In this document: piece after piece, positions 45,812 to 56,811 of the stretch
Numbering within the stretch: position 1 is the stretch's first letter
Layout: each line of letters starts with the position of its first letter
Assembly (NCBI RefSeq): GCF_000963945.1
Contig: NZ_BAMW01000057.1
Coordinates: 1 to 64,000 of the forward strand
DNA from: Acetobacter indonesiensis
Lineage (GTDB): Bacteria > Pseudomonadota > Alphaproteobacteria > Acetobacterales > Acetobacteraceae
Reading direction: 5' to 3'
DNA: 64,000 nt
Made by a program: the position numbers and the translations under genes
Notes under the pieces: model-generated
Told to the model about the DNA's origin: nothing
Seen by the model: only the letters and a program-made list of their open reading frames with translations
Database searches by the model: none

Positions 45812-46804
45812 TTAAGGCCTGAATACAAATTTCAACTGCCGGGTCTGGCCCAGAAGGTTTTTGGGGATCGGCAGCTTGGAGCAGGTTGGGCTCAGCACGG
45901 CTGCCCGCGCCCGTTCCGCCAAGGCGCGGTACGAGGAGTCAGCGTTCATCTGCGCCTGAGTCTGCGGTGCAAACTGCACAATACGGGCTTCACCTGCGGC
46001 ATCTACTGTCACAATCAGGTGCGCTACAAATGTGGCGTAATTTTTGGCAGCCGTATCTTCCGTATAGCACCGGCGTACAGCCCCACCGATTGCCTTTTGC
46101 TCACCCACACTCAAGCTACGCGTAATATCACCCGTTGGTGACCCGCCCCCATTTGGTGCACCGCCTTGCGTCGGGTTGGCCTTGGCCGTTGGTACATGGG
46201 TCTGCTTCTGGTCAGACCGGAACGAATCCAGCGTCTCCAGCAGGGAATGGGTATCCGCCTGCGTTTTCTTCGCCTTGTTCGGCTGCGTGATGTGAGACGG
46301 AATGGGCGTTTCCGGCAGCGTATCCGTCGGCTCCGTAACCGGCGAAGGCGGTGCAACACTCGGCGTCGCCTTGGGAGGTGACGGCGGAGACGGCGGCGTT
46401 TTCACCACATCCGGCGAAGGCTCATCCGCTTTGGGCGGAATGGGCGTATCAGGCAGTTTTTCCGCCTGCGGAACAGGCGGAGGCGGCACAGGTTGCGGAG
46501 GCGGAGGCGGTGGAGGCGCTTCCTCGTTCGGAACCGGTTTGGGTGGTTCTGGCGTAGGGGGCGCGTCATTTGGCACCGGTGCCGGAGGGGGCGCAGGCGT
46601 GGGCGAAGGCTTGTCTGCCTTGGCCGTAGAGCCGCCACTGTCAGCACTTTCAAACTGCATTTCAACCACCGGTGGTGGTTCTTCAGGCGGTTTGGGGGCT
46701 GGCAGGGAAAGAAGAAGCGCCAGAAGGAGCGCAATATGCGCCCCACCTGACAGATAGAGAGACCGCCTGAGCAGAATCTGTTCGGAACGGCGTGGCCGCA
46801 CCAT
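45812..46804 (-). CDS. tolA: Cell envelope integrity protein TolA
   Basis: Inner-membrane protein that spans the periplasm and transmits TolQR energy to Pal. 330 residues: one membrane segment at about residues 15-35, then a ~180-residue Pro/Lys/Glu-rich stretch (PPPPPPQPVPPPPVPQAE and similar) instead of the Ala/Lys helix of E. coli, then a C-terminal domain with CYTEDTAAKNYATF and QLKFVFRP. It is 24 bp upstream of tolB. Confidence 0.93.
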   Translation of the reverse strand: MVRPRRSEQILLRRSLYLSGGAHIALLLALLLSLPAPKPPEEPPPVVEMQFESADSGGSTAKADKPSPTPAPPPAPVPNDAPPTPEPPKPVPNEEAPPPPPPPQPVPPPPVPQAEKLPDTPIPPKADEPSPDVVKTPPSPPSPPKATPSVAPPSPVTEPTDTLPETPIPSHITQPNKAKKTQADTHSLLETLDSFRSDQKQTHVPTAKANPTQGGAPNGGGSPTGDITRSLSVGEQKAIGGAVRRCYTEDTAAKNYATFVAHLIVTVDAAGEARIVQFAPQTQAQMNADSSYRALAERARAAVLSPTCSKLPIPKNLLGQTRQLKFVFRP

Positions 46805-46831
46805 GAGTTTGTCCTCTCCGCGTGGGAGAAT

Positions 46832-47263
46832 TTAGTGTCCGCTGCTGGCGGGTTGCTGCGCCAGCAGGGCCACGTGGGTGAAGCCGCCTTCGGTGATCTG
46901 ACCCATCACCTGCATGACACGCCCATAATCAATATGGGCATCACCACGGACAAAAATACGGTGTTCGGCATCGTTGTTGGCAGCAGCCTTTAACTGCGCC
47001 ACCAACTGATCAGCCGAAACCTCGGAATCGCCCAGATACAGGGTACCATCTGATTTGATGGAAACCGTAATGGGTTTGGTGTCTGAATTGACCGGACGCG
47101 CATCCGTCTTGGGTAGGTCAACATTCACGCCGCTTGTCATCATGGGGGATGTGACCATGAAGATGATAAGCAGAACCAGCATGACGTCGACCATCGGCGT
47201 CACGTTGATTTCGGCCATCGGACGCCGCTTGCGGCGTCCCGCTCCTCCCGACGGCATACCCAT
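46832..47263 (-). CDS. tolR: TolR, ExbD-family proton-channel subunit
   Basis: 143 residues. With TolQ it forms the proton-driven motor of the Tol system. The single membrane segment VMLVLLIIFMVTSPMM carries the key Asp just before it (MVDVML), and the N-terminus has RRPMAEINVTPMVDV, diagnostic of ExbD/TolR. The ATG overlaps the tolQ end within 4 bp. The C-terminal periplasmic domain is complete. Confidence 0.96.
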   Translation of the reverse strand: MGMPSGGAGRRKRRPMAEINVTPMVDVMLVLLIIFMVTSPMMTSGVNVDLPKTDARPVNSDTKPITVSIKSDGTLYLGDSEVSADQLVAQLKAAANNDAEHRIFVRGDAHIDYGRVMQVMGQITEGGFTHVALLAQQPASSGH

Positions 47264-47266
47264 TGC

Positions 47267-47986
47267 TCAGGCCCTTTCTTCGGACTGGCGAGACAGAATG
47301 GCAGCAAATTCCGTGCCAAAGCCTTCCAGACGGTCCTGGAACAGATCAAGACTGTTGCTGATAACGTTGTAGGCAACATAGGCAGGAACAGCCGTCATCA
47401 GACCAATGGCGGTCGCGAACAAGGCTTCAGAAATACCCGGGGCAACAACACTCAGATTGGTGTTGTGCATGGCAGCAATGGACGCAAACGAGTGCATGAT
47501 ACCCCAAACGGTACCAAACAGGCCCACGAATGGTGCAACGGGAGCCACTGTTGCCAGAAACACCACCCAGCGACGCAGGCGGTCCATTTCACGCGTCACG
47601 GTGATACCAATGGCGCGGTCAACGCGTTCCTTCACGCCGCCACGCACCAGATCAACACCGGGAATACGGGCAGAGCGACGCCATTCACCCATGGCGGCAC
47701 CAAAAACAGCGGCCAGAGGGTGCACAGGCTTGGCGCCATCGCTTTCGTACAGATCATCTAGACTGCCGCCAGACCAGAACCGGTCTTCAAAGGCTGCAGC
47801 CTGCTTATTGATGCGCCGCAGCGTTACAATCTTGTCGAAAATAATGGCCCAAACCATCACGCTGCACAGCACCAGCCCCAGCATGACCAGCTTGACCATA
47901 AAAGAGGCATTCATAAACATGCCCCATACCGACAGATCTCCCGCCGCTGCTACGCCGAGATTTGCCGCGTCAACCGCACGATCCAA
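47267..47986 (-). CDS. tolQ: TolQ, MotA/ExbB-family proton-channel subunit
   Basis: 239 residues with three membrane segments; the conserved GLFGTVWGIMHSF and GISEALFATAIGLMTAVPA of the second and third helices line the proton path. Start choice: TTG 47986 is preceded by a perfect AGGAGG with 5-nt spacing, better than the GTG at 48007. A non-ATG start with such a strong site is notable. It heads tolQRAB; ybgC lies 118 bp upstream. Confidence 0.95.
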   Translation of the reverse strand: MDRAVDAANLGVAAAGDLSVWGMFMNASFMVKLVMLGLVLCSVMVWAIIFDKIVTLRRINKQAAAFEDRFWSGGSLDDLYESDGAKPVHPLAAVFGAAMGEWRRSARIPGVDLVRGGVKERVDRAIGITVTREMDRLRRWVVFLATVAPVAPFVGLFGTVWGIMHSFASIAAMHNTNLSVVAPGISEALFATAIGLMTAVPAYVAYNVISNSLDLFQDRLEGFGTEFAAILSRQSEERA

Positions 47987-48104
47987 AAACGCCTCCTGCC
48001 TCTGCACCCACCATGGGGCAACCAGTCACCGACTCGGGCTTTTTACCAAGCTGCCCAATCGCCCCATTTTCTACTGTCTTCCGTACAAAAGCAGAAGAGG
48101 GCCT

Positions 48105-48518
48105 TTACTCTTCTGCTGCAAGTCGGCGTAAAAGATCACGCCATAACGGCGGAAATCGGGCAGGACGCCCATCTTCTGCTTTAACGCATGCCAGCACCAC
48201 ATCAACCCGGGCGCAAAAATCCTCTCCGCGGGTAAAAACCTGCTCAAGCCGGCAACTGGCTGCCTTCTGGTCAAGAAGGCGGGTTGTGACCGTTACAATA
48301 TCATCCAGCTTCAGCGGTATGCGGTAATTGATGGTGGCATCATGCACCACAAACACCAGCCCAAAATCAGTCAGAAGGCTAGCGGCTGGCATACCCAGAC
48401 TGCGAATGGCTTCGGTGCGCGCCCGTTCCGCAAAAGCCAGATACCGGGCATGATAGACAATGCCGCCCGCGTCCGTATCTTCATAATAAATACGGAAATC
48501 GATGCTGTGCGTGGTCAT
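48105..48518 (-). CDS. ybgC: Tol-Pal-associated acyl-CoA thioesterase YbgC
   Basis: 137 residues, hotdog fold. The active-site motif [21 protein letters not shown] is intact with catalytic Asp. Family members hydrolyse short acyl-CoA or acyl-ACP thioesters; the link with Tol-Pal is by conserved gene order. The ATG overlaps the ruvB stop (ATGA), so ruvCAB-ybgC is one coupled unit. Confidence 0.95.
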   Translation of the reverse strand: MTTHSIDFRIYYEDTDAGGIVYHARYLAFAERARTEAIRSLGMPAASLLTDFGLVFVVHDATINYRIPLKLDDIVTVTTRLLDQKAASCRLEQVFTRGEDFCARVDVVLACVKAEDGRPARFPPLWRDLLRRLAAEE

Positions 48519-49594
48519 TCCCCCTCCTCATCTTCCGGTAGAAGATCCATCTGGGCAGACCGAGGCTCATCCGGTCGGGCTGGTGGTGTCAGCCCCAGAT
48601 GTCGCCAGCCCCGTTCACCCAACACGCGCCCCCGACTGGTACGCATCACCAACCCTTCCTGAATCAGATAGGGTTCAATCACGTCTTCCAGTGTATCCCG
48701 GGCTTCAGCCAAAGCAGCCGCGAGCGTTTCCACCCCCACCGGGCCACCATGATGAAATTCTGCAATGCGACGCAGATAACGTCTATCCATCGCATCCAGC
48801 CCAAGCGCATCGACTTCAAGCCGACTAAGGGCTGCATCAGCCACTTCCCGGCTGACGGGGGCGTCTCCCGCACCACTGAAGGCTGCAAAATCACGCACAC
48901 GCCGCAGAAGCCTGCCTGCAATACGGGGTGTACCGCGTGACCGGCGAGCAATTTCCTCTGCCCCCGCATGACTCAAGGCAAAGCCGATTTTTTCTGCCCC
49001 GCGGGACACAATCAGCCGCAGTTCATCCGGCGTATAAAAAACCAGCCGCAGCGGGATACCAAATCGGTCACGCAACGGGGTGGCCAGCAAGCCGGCACGG
49101 GTCGTTGCTGCCACCAGAGTAAACGGCGGCAAATCAATCCGCACCGACCGGGCGGCTGGCCCTTCCCCAATAATCAGATCAAGCTGAAAATCCTCCATCG
49201 CGGGATAGAGGATTTCTTCAATCGCAGGCTGAAGACGGTGTATTTCGTCAATAAACAGCACATCACGCGGCTGAAGATTGGTCAGAATCGCTGCCAGATC
49301 ACCCGCACGCTGAATAACCGGGCCAGACGTCGCCCGGAAACCAACCCCCAGTTCACGGGATACAATCTGCGCCAATGTGGTTTTACCCAGCCCCGGTGGC
49401 CCATGCAGCAGAACATGATCAAGCGCCTCCCCCCTCTGTCGGGCAGCGGCAATGAAGATGGCCAGATTTTCCCGGCTGGCTTTCTGCCCGGTAAAATCAG
49501 CCAGAGTTTGGGGGCGAAGGGTCGCCTCGGCGCTATCTTCCTCCCGTCGCGTGGCGTCAATTTCGCGATCAGGGGTGAATTCGGCCCCACTCAT
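48515..49594 (-). CDS. ruvB: Holliday junction helicase RuvB
   Basis: Hexameric AAA+ motor for branch migration. 359 residues. Walker A is [14 protein letters not shown], Walker [12 protein letters not shown], then [19 protein letters not shown] and the C-terminal winged helix with [15 protein letters not shown]. Overlaps ruvA and ybgC by ATGA on both sides. Confidence 0.97.
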   Translation of the reverse strand: MSGAEFTPDREIDATRREEDSAEATLRPQTLADFTGQKASRENLAIFIAAARQRGEALDHVLLHGPPGLGKTTLAQIVSRELGVGFRATSGPVIQRAGDLAAILTNLQPRDVLFIDEIHRLQPAIEEILYPAMEDFQLDLIIGEGPAARSVRIDLPPFTLVAATTRAGLLATPLRDRFGIPLRLVFYTPDELRLIVSRGAEKIGFALSHAGAEEIARRSRGTPRIAGRLLRRVRDFAAFSGAGDAPVSREVADAALSRLEVDALGLDAMDRRYLRRIAEFHHGGPVGVETLAAALAEARDTLEDVIEPYLIQEGLVMRTSRGRVLGERGWRHLGLTPPARPDEPRSAQMDLLPEDEEGE

Positions 49595-50199
49595 CGGGCA
49601 AGCTCTTTCAGGCTGTCACGCAGCACAGTATCAAGCGTGGCATCACCCCCCCGTTCATCCAGCAGGCGGCGCACAACCGGCACGGCCTCTGACCGACGGA
49701 AACCCAAGCCTGCAAGTGCCATAAGCGCATCGGCCTCAATCCCGCCGCCGGGAGTAGCGGCTGCAGGAATCATCACGCCCCCGCCGCCACCGGGCATTTT
49801 TCCAGCCTTGTCGCGCAGTTCTGTCAGAATACGGTCAGCCAGACGGCCACCAACACCCGGGGCGCGCGTCAGGTTGGCTTTGTCAGCCGTTGAAATAGCC
49901 GCAACCAACTCACCCGGTGATAAGGTAGAAAGAATACCCAGTGCGACTTTGGCCCCAACACCCTGCACGCTGGTCAACAGCCGGAACCACTCGCGTTCCG
50001 CACTTTCCATGAAGCCGTAGAGCAGAATGGCATCTTCACGCACCACGGTTTCAATCAGAACGCGGGCTTTTTCAGGTGGGTTAGGCAACGCTGCCAATGT
50101 ACGGGTCGAAGCCGCAACCAGATACCCCACGCCATTGACGTCAATCACGCATGAACCGGTTTCAACCTGAATGACCAAACCGCATAGAAACGCAATCAT
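49591..50199 (-). CDS. ruvA: Holliday junction binding protein RuvA
   Basis: Tetrameric junction-binding partner of RuvB. 202 residues: an N-terminal OB domain, helix-hairpin-helix repeats ([18 protein letters not shown] and [18 protein letters not shown]), and a C-terminal RuvB-binding domain with [13 protein letters not shown] Gly-rich linker connects the last two. The stop and start overlap the neighbours as ATGA. Confidence 0.96.
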   Translation of the reverse strand: MIAFLCGLVIQVETGSCVIDVNGVGYLVAASTRTLAALPNPPEKARVLIETVVREDAILLYGFMESAEREWFRLLTSVQGVGAKVALGILSTLSPGELVAAISTADKANLTRAPGVGGRLADRILTELRDKAGKMPGGGGGVMIPAAATPGGGIEADALMALAGLGFRRSEAVPVVRRLLDERGGDATLDTVLRDSLKELAR

Positions 50200-50702
50200 G
50201 CCATTCTTACCCCGGCTGCAATATGGCGGGCGCTGGCCCGATGATGAGCATGACAGATAGCAACCGCCAGAGCATCAGACGCGTCCGCCCGGATCACTTT
50301 AACGCCCGGCAAAAGCCGACGCACCATCATTTCCACTTGGTCTTTGTCAGCCGAGCCCGTGCCAACCACTGATTTTTTAACCGAGAGCGCGCCGTATTCC
50401 GCAACATCCAACCCGGCCAGAGCCGGGGCCAGCAAGGCCACGCCGCGGGCGTAGCCCAGCTTTAGCGTGGCGGTACCATTTCGGTTGACGTAGGTTTCCT
50501 CAACTGCCGCTTCAGCCGGAGCCAGACGGTCTATCAGCAGCATCAGGTTTTCATGCAGCACCTTCAACCGGTCTGGCACGCTGTCTGCGCTGTTGGTTGC
50601 GATCACACCATTTTCGACATGCCGCAACCGATTACCCTCAACATCAATCACCCCCCAGCCTGTAAACCGCAGGCCGGGATCAATGCCGAGCAGGCGTACC
50701 AC
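50196..50702 (-). CDS. ruvC: Holliday junction resolvase RuvC
   Basis: Cuts Holliday junctions. 168 residues, RNase H-like. Catalytic acids: Asp in LLGIDPGLRFTGWG, Glu in AAVEETYVNRN, and Asp in RADASDALAVAICHAHH. The start is GTG 50702, two bases after the yebC stop, with no strong ribosome-binding site of its own, which suggests coupling to yebC. Confidence 0.96.
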   Translation of the reverse strand: MVRLLGIDPGLRFTGWGVIDVEGNRLRHVENGVIATNSADSVPDRLKVLHENLMLLIDRLAPAEAAVEETYVNRNGTATLKLGYARGVALLAPALAGLDVAEYGALSVKKSVVGTGSADKDQVEMMVRRLLPGVKVIRADASDALAVAICHAHHRASARHIAAGVRMA

Positions 50703-50704
50703 TG

Positions 50705-51454
50705 TCAGGAAGACAGTTTTTCGGCCAGATCATCCGGCAGTTCAAAATTGGCATACACGTTCTGCACGTCGTCATTGTCTTCAAGGACGTCCAGCAGCTT
50801 GAACACGCTAGTGGCTTTTTCTTCATCCAGCATGACAGTATTTTCTGGCCGCCAGTCCAGCTTCGCACTTTCCGGCTCACCAAATTTTGGCTCCAGAGAA
50901 TCGCGCACGGCGAAGAACGATTCCACTTCACAGGTGATTTCATGCGTGGTGTCAGAAGACACTACGTTTTCCGCACCCGCTTCAATCGCGGCTTCCAGCA
51001 TGTCATCTTCAGATGCCACGGAAAGCGGATAGGTGATCACGCCCAGACGCCGGAACATGAAAGAAACCGAATTGGTTTCACCCATTGACCCGCCGTATTT
51101 TGAAAATGCAGCCCGCACGTCAGATGCGGTACGGTTACGGTTGTCGGTCAGACCTTCAACAATAACGGCAACACCGGCCGGCCCGTAGCCTTCGTAACGC
51201 ACTTCAACATAGTCATCGCCGCCCGCAGTGCCTGTCGCTTTTTTAATAGCGCGATCAATGTTGTCTTTGGGCATGTTCACGTCGCGCGCCGCGGCAATAG
51301 CGGCACGAAGGCGCGGGTTAGATGTCGGGTCAGGCAGGCCAGACCGTGCGGCCACAGTCAGTTCACGAATAACCTTGGCAAACTGTTTGGCCCGCTTGGC
51401 ATCCTGCGCCCCTTTGCGGTGCATGATGTTTTTAAATTGGGAATGACCCGCCAT
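50705..51454 (-). CDS. yebC: YebC/TACO1-family protein
   Basis: 249 residues. [34 protein letters not shown] and [19 protein letters not shown] are the family hallmarks. Members were long annotated as transcription regulators; recent work ties them to translation of proline-rich stretches. The latter would fit this window, where TolA and the parvulin are Pro-rich, but that is only suggestive. It lies immediately upstream of ruvC, the common order. Confidence 0.96.
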   Translation of the reverse strand: MAGHSQFKNIMHRKGAQDAKRAKQFAKVIRELTVAARSGLPDPTSNPRLRAAIAAARDVNMPKDNIDRAIKKATGTAGGDDYVEVRYEGYGPAGVAVIVEGLTDNRNRTASDVRAAFSKYGGSMGETNSVSFMFRRLGVITYPLSVASEDDMLEAAIEAGAENVVSSDTTHEITCEVESFFAVRDSLEPKFGEPESAKLDWRPENTVMLDEEKATSVFKLLDVLEDNDDVQNVYANFELPDDLAEKLSS

Positions 51455-51505
51455 GTTCTCTTACCTATCTCACTCTTGCAGCCTGTCCGTTCAAACCTGA
51501 TCGTT

Positions 51506-54229
51506 TCAGATCAGGCGACCATGACAATGCTTGTATTTCTTGCCCGAACCACACGGACAGGGTGCGTTACGCGGTGTTTCGCCCCAGCTTGACGGGTCAT
51601 CCGGCATAATAGCACTCCCCCCGATCGGCGTTGCCATTTCTGGCGCAGCACCGGGGGAAAGACCCGGCCCCGGTTCAGAGGCAAAGCCCGGTATTTCAGG
51701 GTTGGCATGAATTTCAGCCGTGCCCGCAAACGGGTCAACCGTGCCGGGCGGGGCGACTTCTACCCGCGCGACCAGAGACACAACCCGTTCCCGCATTTCT
51801 TCAAGCATGATGGTGAAGAGCTGGAAGGCTTCATGCTTATATTCGTTCAGCGGATCTTTCTGACCATATGCCCGCAGACCAATACCCTGACGCATCTGAT
51901 CAAGGGCATGCAGATGCTCTTTCCACACCGCGTCGTAGGTCGTCATCAGCACCTGCTTTTCAATGAAGCGCATCAGATCAGGGCCCAGATTTGCAGCACG
52001 GGCAGCGTGAGCCTGTGTTGCAGCCTGATTAATCCGTTCCGCAACCTGTTCGGCGTCCATGCCATCTTCCTTCGCCCAGTCTGCGATTGGCAGATCAAGG
52101 TTCAGGTTTTTGTGCACAGCAGCCGTCAGGCCAGCCACATCCCATTGTTCAGCAAAGGATTTTTCCGGGATATGCCGCATAACCATCGCGTCAATCACAT
52201 CATCCTGCGCTTCAGACAGAATGGCGGAAACATCCTCGGTTGACATATATTCCCGGCGCTGGGCGTACACTTCCTTGCGCTGGTCATTCATCACGTCATC
52301 ATATTTGAGCGTGTTTTTCCGCATGTCGAAGTTGCGGGCTTCGACCTTTTTCTGCGCACGCTCCAACGCCTTGCTCAACCACGGATGAACAATGGCTTCG
52401 CCTTCCTTCATGCCCATTTTCTGGAACATGCTGCCCATACGGTCAGACCCGAAAATACGCATCAGGTCATCTTGAAGCGAGATAAAGAAGCGCGAATTGC
52501 CCGGATCACCCTGACGGCCAGCACGGCCCCGCAACTGGTTGTCAATGCGGCGGCTTTCATGGCGTTCGGTGCCGATAACGTACAGACCGCCTGCCTGCTT
52601 CACAATTTCATGGTCACGGGTCACTCGATCGCGAATCGCCTGTTCAGCAGCATCGCGCTCGGGTGACGGTTCAGCCTCGCCAAGCTGCTGGTCGATCAAC
52701 ATATCCACGTTGCCGCCCAGCTTAATGTCGGTGCCGCGCCCTGCCATGTTGGTGGCAATGGTAATGGCCCCCGGAGACCCTGCCTGCGCAACAATTTTGG
52801 CTTCCATTTCATGGAAACGCGCATTGAGCACATTATGCGGAATACCCTGCTGCTTCAGCAGGTCAGACAACGCTTCACTTTTTTCAATGGACGTTGTGCC
52901 CACCAGAATAGGCTGCTGGCGTTCGTGAATTTCACGGATAAGACGGCTGACCGCGGCAAATTTTTCAGCTTCGGTCAGATAAATTTCGTCATCTTCATCC
53001 TTACGGGCAACCGGGCGATTGGTGGGAATTTCCACCACATCCAGCTTATAGATTTCCGCAAATTCGTCCGCTTCGGTCATAGCCGTGCCGGTCATGCCTG
53101 ACAGTTTGGGATAAAGGCGGAAAAAGTTCTGGAAAGTGATGGAGGCCAGTGTCTGGTTCTCCTGCTGAACCTCCACATGCTCCTTTGCTTCCAGCGCCTG
53201 ATGCAGACCGTCGGAATACCGGCGGCCATCCATCATACGGCCGGTGAATTCGTCAATAATCACAACCTTGCCGTCGCGCACGATGTAATCGACATCGCGT
53301 GAGAACAGGGTATGGGCCCGCAGCGACTGCTGAACGTGATGCACCACCGCAACATGGTGCAGGTCATACAGGCCGCCTTCATCCAGCACGCCAGCTTCCC
53401 GCAGCAGGTCTTCAACCTTGTCAGACCCGGCGTCAGTCAACACGACGCTGCGGAATTTTTCGTCCTTGTCGTACGTAGCAGGGTCCTGCACCAGCCTGAC
53501 CACCACTTCATCAACAGCCCGATACAGTTCAGAACTGTCTTCAGCCGGGCCAGAAATAATCAGCGGGGTCCGTGCTTCGTCAATCAGGATGGAGTCTACT
53601 TCGTCCACAATGGCGTGGTAGAAGGGGCGCTGCACCATCTCTTCCAGGCGATATTTCATGTTATCGCGCAGGTAGTCGAAGCCGAATTCGTTATTGGTGC
53701 CGTAGGTAATGTCTGCCGCGTACGCTGCACGACGCGCATCATCAGGCATGTTGGGCACAATGGTGCCGGTGGTCAGCCCAAGGAAGCTGTAAAGGCGGCT
53801 CATTTCAGCGGCGTCACGGGCGGCCAGATAGTCGTTCACGGTGACAACATGAACGCCCTTCCCTGCCAGAGCGCTGAGGTAAACGGCCAGTGTTGCCACC
53901 AGCGTCTTGCCTTCACCCGTGCGCATTTCAGCAATACGGCCGGCCTGCAGCACCATACCGCCAATAAGCTGCACGTCGAAATGACGCATACCCAGCACAC
54001 GGCGCGATGCTTCGCGCGCTACGGCAAAGGCTTCAGGCAGCAGGCTGTCAAGCGTTGCTCCCTTGGCCAGCCGGTCGCGGAATTCGACGGTTTTTGCAGA
54101 AAGAGCAGCGTCGTCCAACGCCTGCATCTGGGGTTCCAGGGCGTTGATTTCCGGCACGCGGCGCTGGAACATCTTGAGCGTCCGGTCATTGGCGGTGCCG
54201 AACAGGGCGCGGACGAAGCTTGCGAGCAT
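51506..54229 (-). CDS. secA: Preprotein translocase ATPase SecA
   Basis: Motor of the Sec translocon. 907 residues. NBD1 has Walker [16 protein letters not shown] and [19 protein letters not shown]; the preprotein-binding and scaffold domains follow; NBD2 has [14 protein letters not shown]. The C-terminus is a Gly/Pro linker and the zinc/SecB-binding motif [17 protein letters not shown] 54229 with GGAAAGG upstream gives [11 protein letters not shown]; 43 additional open codons upstream are not coding. The stop lies in a small hairpin (CCTGATC/GATCAGG, 51496-51515). Confidence 0.97.
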   Translation of the reverse strand: MLASFVRALFGTANDRTLKMFQRRVPEINALEPQMQALDDAALSAKTVEFRDRLAKGATLDSLLPEAFAVAREASRRVLGMRHFDVQLIGGMVLQAGRIAEMRTGEGKTLVATLAVYLSALAGKGVHVVTVNDYLAARDAAEMSRLYSFLGLTTGTIVPNMPDDARRAAYAADITYGTNNEFGFDYLRDNMKYRLEEMVQRPFYHAIVDEVDSILIDEARTPLIISGPAEDSSELYRAVDEVVVRLVQDPATYDKDEKFRSVVLTDAGSDKVEDLLREAGVLDEGGLYDLHHVAVVHHVQQSLRAHTLFSRDVDYIVRDGKVVIIDEFTGRMMDGRRYSDGLHQALEAKEHVEVQQENQTLASITFQNFFRLYPKLSGMTGTAMTEADEFAEIYKLDVVEIPTNRPVARKDEDDEIYLTEAEKFAAVSRLIREIHERQQPILVGTTSIEKSEALSDLLKQQGIPHNVLNARFHEMEAKIVAQAGSPGAITIATNMAGRGTDIKLGGNVDMLIDQQLGEAEPSPERDAAEQAIRDRVTRDHEIVKQAGGLYVIGTERHESRRIDNQLRGRAGRQGDPGNSRFFISLQDDLMRIFGSDRMGSMFQKMGMKEGEAIVHPWLSKALERAQKKVEARNFDMRKNTLKYDDVMNDQRKEVYAQRREYMSTEDVSAILSEAQDDVIDAMVMRHIPEKSFAEQWDVAGLTAAVHKNLNLDLPIADWAKEDGMDAEQVAERINQAATQAHAARAANLGPDLMRFIEKQVLMTTYDAVWKEHLHALDQMRQGIGLRAYGQKDPLNEYKHEAFQLFTIMLEEMRERVVSLVARVEVAPPGTVDPFAGTAEIHANPEIPGFASEPGPGLSPGAAPEMATPIGGSAIMPDDPSSWGETPRNAPCPCGSGKKYKHCHGRLI

Positions 54230-54461
54230 GAAAACCTTTCCGAAACAATGCACGCCCATTCCGCCTTCCACCCGGAACCAGACCGGAGGAAACAAAAAGG
54301 CATCAGCATGGAGTGGCTCGTGGGGAAAATAGGGCCGGGGCCGCCTGCGGTCAACCAATCAGCCCGGTTTCTTGCCTTGCAACAGGCAAGAGGGGTTGCA
54401 GGCCTCTTTAGCCTCCTTCATAGAGGAAGCACAGTTTATTCCTTATTCAAGGTTTGTCCTC

Positions 54462-55409
54462 ATGCGGTTTACCAATCAGGCCATCGCTCTTGCAGCTACG
54501 GCCCTGCTTGCCTCCACTGCCTTTTCTGCTCCTTCTTTTGCCGCTCCGGCAGCACCGGCCGCAGCCCCTGCTGCACCCGCCGCGCCGCCAGCCAAGCCGG
54601 TTGACCCCAATGCTGTGGTCGCCACCGTGAACGGTGAAAAAATCACCGTCAGCGATGTGCAGGATGCACTGGGCAACATGCCGCCGCAGATGCGCCAGCT
54701 GCCGCCAAACATGATTTACCCCATGCTGGTAAACCAGTTGGCTGACCAGAAAGCCATTCAGCTGGTTGCCCACAAGGAAGGTCTGGACAAGACCCCTGAA
54801 GTTCAGAAAATGATGGCTCAGGCTTCTGCCAACGCCCTGCAGAACGCATGGCTGTCAAAGCAGGTTACGCCGCAGCTGACCGATGCCGCCATTCAGGATT
54901 ATTATCAGCAGAATTACGCTGGCAAACCGGCAGAGCAGGAAGTGCATGCTCGCCACATTCTGGTTAAGACCGAAGCTGAAGCCACCGATGCTATTAAAAA
55001 GCTGAAAGCTGGCGAAGATTTCGGGAAGCTGGCTGCCCAGATTTCAACCGACACAGGCAGCGCCAAGCAGAATGGCGGCGACCTGGGCTGGTTCAAGAAA
55101 GAAGACATGATCCCGGCTTTCTCTGACGCCGCTTTCGCCATGAAAAAAGGTGAAATCAGCAGCACGCCGGTTAAAAGCCAGTACGGTTATCACGTCATTC
55201 AGGTGCTTGATACACGCACGGACCCGATCCCGGCTCTGGACAGCGTGAAGGACAAGATCCGTCAGGCTCTGATCCAGAAATACGTGCGTGATGCAGTTGG
55301 CAAGGCCACAGCGGGCGTGAAAATTGTCCGTTTTGACCCGGCTACGGGCAAACAGCTGGCTGATGCACCGCCTCCGGCTGCGGCCCCGGCTGCTCCTGCC
55401 AAAAAATAA
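54462..55409 (+). CDS. Periplasmic peptidyl-prolyl isomerase, parvulin type
   Basis: 315 residues. A signal peptide ends about FAAPA near residue 29, then an Ala/Pro-rich linker (about 30-48), a SurA-like N-domain with VVATVNGEKITVSDV, and a parvulin domain (about 165-265) with VHARHILVKTEAEA, NGGDLGWFKKEDMIPAF and KSQYGYHVIQV. The C-terminus is again Pro/Ala-rich and ends in AKK. It probably folds outer-membrane or secreted proteins. Divergent from secA by 232 bp. AAGG precedes the ATG. Confidence 0.93.
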   Translation: MRFTNQAIALAATALLASTAFSAPSFAAPAAPAAAPAAPAAPPAKPVDPNAVVATVNGEKITVSDVQDALGNMPPQMRQLPPNMIYPMLVNQLADQKAIQLVAHKEGLDKTPEVQKMMAQASANALQNAWLSKQVTPQLTDAAIQDYYQQNYAGKPAEQEVHARHILVKTEAEATDAIKKLKAGEDFGKLAAQISTDTGSAKQNGGDLGWFKKEDMIPAFSDAAFAMKKGEISSTPVKSQYGYHVIQVLDTRTDPIPALDSVKDKIRQALIQKYVRDAVGKATAGVKIVRFDPATGKQLADAPPPAAAPAAPAKK

Positions 55410-55434
55410 TCTGACCTTACCGTTATTTTTTCAG

Positions 55435-55457
55435 CCCGCCATGCCCTGCATGGCGGG
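55435..55457 (+). terminator. Hairpin between parvulin gene and argJ
   Basis: Perfect 10-bp stem CCCGCCATGC / GCATGGCGGG with a 3-nt loop, 25 nt after the stop. It is followed by TCTGTCGCTTT, not a clean U-run; a weak terminator or mRNA 3'-end stabiliser. Confidence 0.5.
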
Positions 55458-55482
55458 TCTGTCGCTTTAAGGACATAGCGTT

Positions 55483-56730
55483 ATGGCACACGCCCTCCCC
55501 GTTTCTCCTCTTGCCCGGCCGCTTCCCGCGCTTGGTGTTGTTCGTGGAGTACGATTGGGGGCAGCCGAAGCTGGCATACGCTATAAAGGCCGAACTGATC
55601 TGGTTCTGGCCGAATTTGCACCGGGCACAACTGTCGCGGGTGTTTTTACACAGACAAAATGCGCAGGCGCGCCAGTTGACTGGTGCCGCTCTATTCTGCC
55701 GCAGGGTCAGGCTGGCGCGTTGGTGGTCAATGCTGGCAACGCCAATGTCTTTACCGGCCGCGCCGGGCGTGAAACCTGTCAGGCAACGGCCGAAGCCGCG
55801 GCAAAGCTGGCGGACTGCCCACTGGATGCCGTGTATCTGGCATCTACCGGGGTTATCGGGGCTATTCTGCCGCACGACCGTATTACCGACGCGCTGCCAG
55901 CCCTGCATGACTCGTTAAGCGAAACCGGGTGGGAAGCCGCCGCGCGTGGCATCATGACCACCGATACCTTTCCCAAGGCCGCAGTTCGCACCGCCACGCT
56001 AAACGGCACAACCGTAACCATTCAGGGCATTGCCAAGGGCAGTGGCATGATTGCGCCTGACATGGCCACCATGCTGGCATTTGTGGCCACCGATGCAGCG
56101 CTCCCTGCCCCTGTCTTGCAGAGCCTTCTGTCAACGGATGTGAAAACCACCTTCAACTGCATCACGGTCGATTCTGATACCTCGACCTCTGACATGGTGC
56201 TGCTGTTTGCAACCGGCGCGGCCCAGAATGCTCCCGTTTCAGCCGAAACTGACGCGTTGCAGGACCCCGCACTGGCAGACTTCCGCAGCGCCCTGAAAGC
56301 GGTGCTGCATGACCTTGCCCTTCTGGTTATTCGCGATGGTGAAGGGGCCACCAAGCTGATGAGTATTACCGTCACCGGCGCTGCCTCACAGAGCTCTGCC
56401 TGGCGGGTGGGGATGGCCATTGGTAATTCGCCTTTGGTCAAAACCGCTATTGCTGGCGAAGATGCCAACTGGGGCCGTATTGTCATGGCTGTTGGCAAAT
56501 GCGGGGAACCGGCTGACCGGGATACGCTTTCTGTTTCTATTGGCGGCGTATGCATTGCCCGCGACGGCACCGTTGTGGATGGTTATGATGAAACCCCGGT
56601 TGTGGCCCACATGAAAGGCCAGGAAATTGATATCGCGGTTGACCTCGGCCTCGGATCAGGTTCGGCACAGATCTGGAGTTGCGACCTGACGCACGGCTAT
56701 ATTGATATCAATGGGTCTTACCGTAGCTAG
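55483..56730 (+). CDS. argJ: Bifunctional ornithine acetyltransferase/NAGS ArgJ
   Basis: Recycles the acetyl group from N-acetylornithine to glutamate in arginine synthesis; many forms also use acetyl-CoA. 415 residues. The self-cleavage site is in KGSGMIAPDMATMLAF with Thr as nucleophile, giving alpha and beta chains; TCATLSTD-type residues and GRIVMAVGKCGEP lie in the beta chain. AAGGA lies upstream of the ATG. A single-gene unit between two hairpins. Confidence 0.96.
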   Translation: MAHALPVSPLARPLPALGVVRGVRLGAAEAGIRYKGRTDLVLAEFAPGTTVAGVFTQTKCAGAPVDWCRSILPQGQAGALVVNAGNANVFTGRAGRETCQATAEAAAKLADCPLDAVYLASTGVIGAILPHDRITDALPALHDSLSETGWEAAARGIMTTDTFPKAAVRTATLNGTTVTIQGIAKGSGMIAPDMATMLAFVATDAALPAPVLQSLLSTDVKTTFNCITVDSDTSTSDMVLLFATGAAQNAPVSAETDALQDPALADFRSALKAVLHDLALLVIRDGEGATKLMSITVTGAASQSSAWRVGMAIGNSPLVKTAIAGEDANWGRIVMAVGKCGEPADRDTLSVSIGGVCIARDGTVVDGYDETPVVAHMKGQEIDIAVDLGLGSGSAQIWSCDLTHGYIDINGSYRS

Positions 56731-56811
56731 GTGCGGTAAACCCAATCTTTAGGACATCGGGCCAAGACATGGCCCTTGGCTGAACGAATTTTTTTCTAAG
56801 GAACAGGCCCG

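Noticed and set aside
46302-46757. Gly/Ser-rich plus-strand open frame opposite tolA
   Set aside because: It mirrors the Pro-rich repeat of TolA; composition alone keeps it open.
48968-50020. 350-codon plus-strand open frame opposite ruvB and ruvA
   Set aside because: Shadow of two overlapping conserved genes, no domain and no start signal.
53312-54604. 430-codon plus-strand open frame opposite secA and its upstream region
   Set aside because: Translation is His/Arg-rich shadow sequence without motifs; secA on the other strand explains the region.
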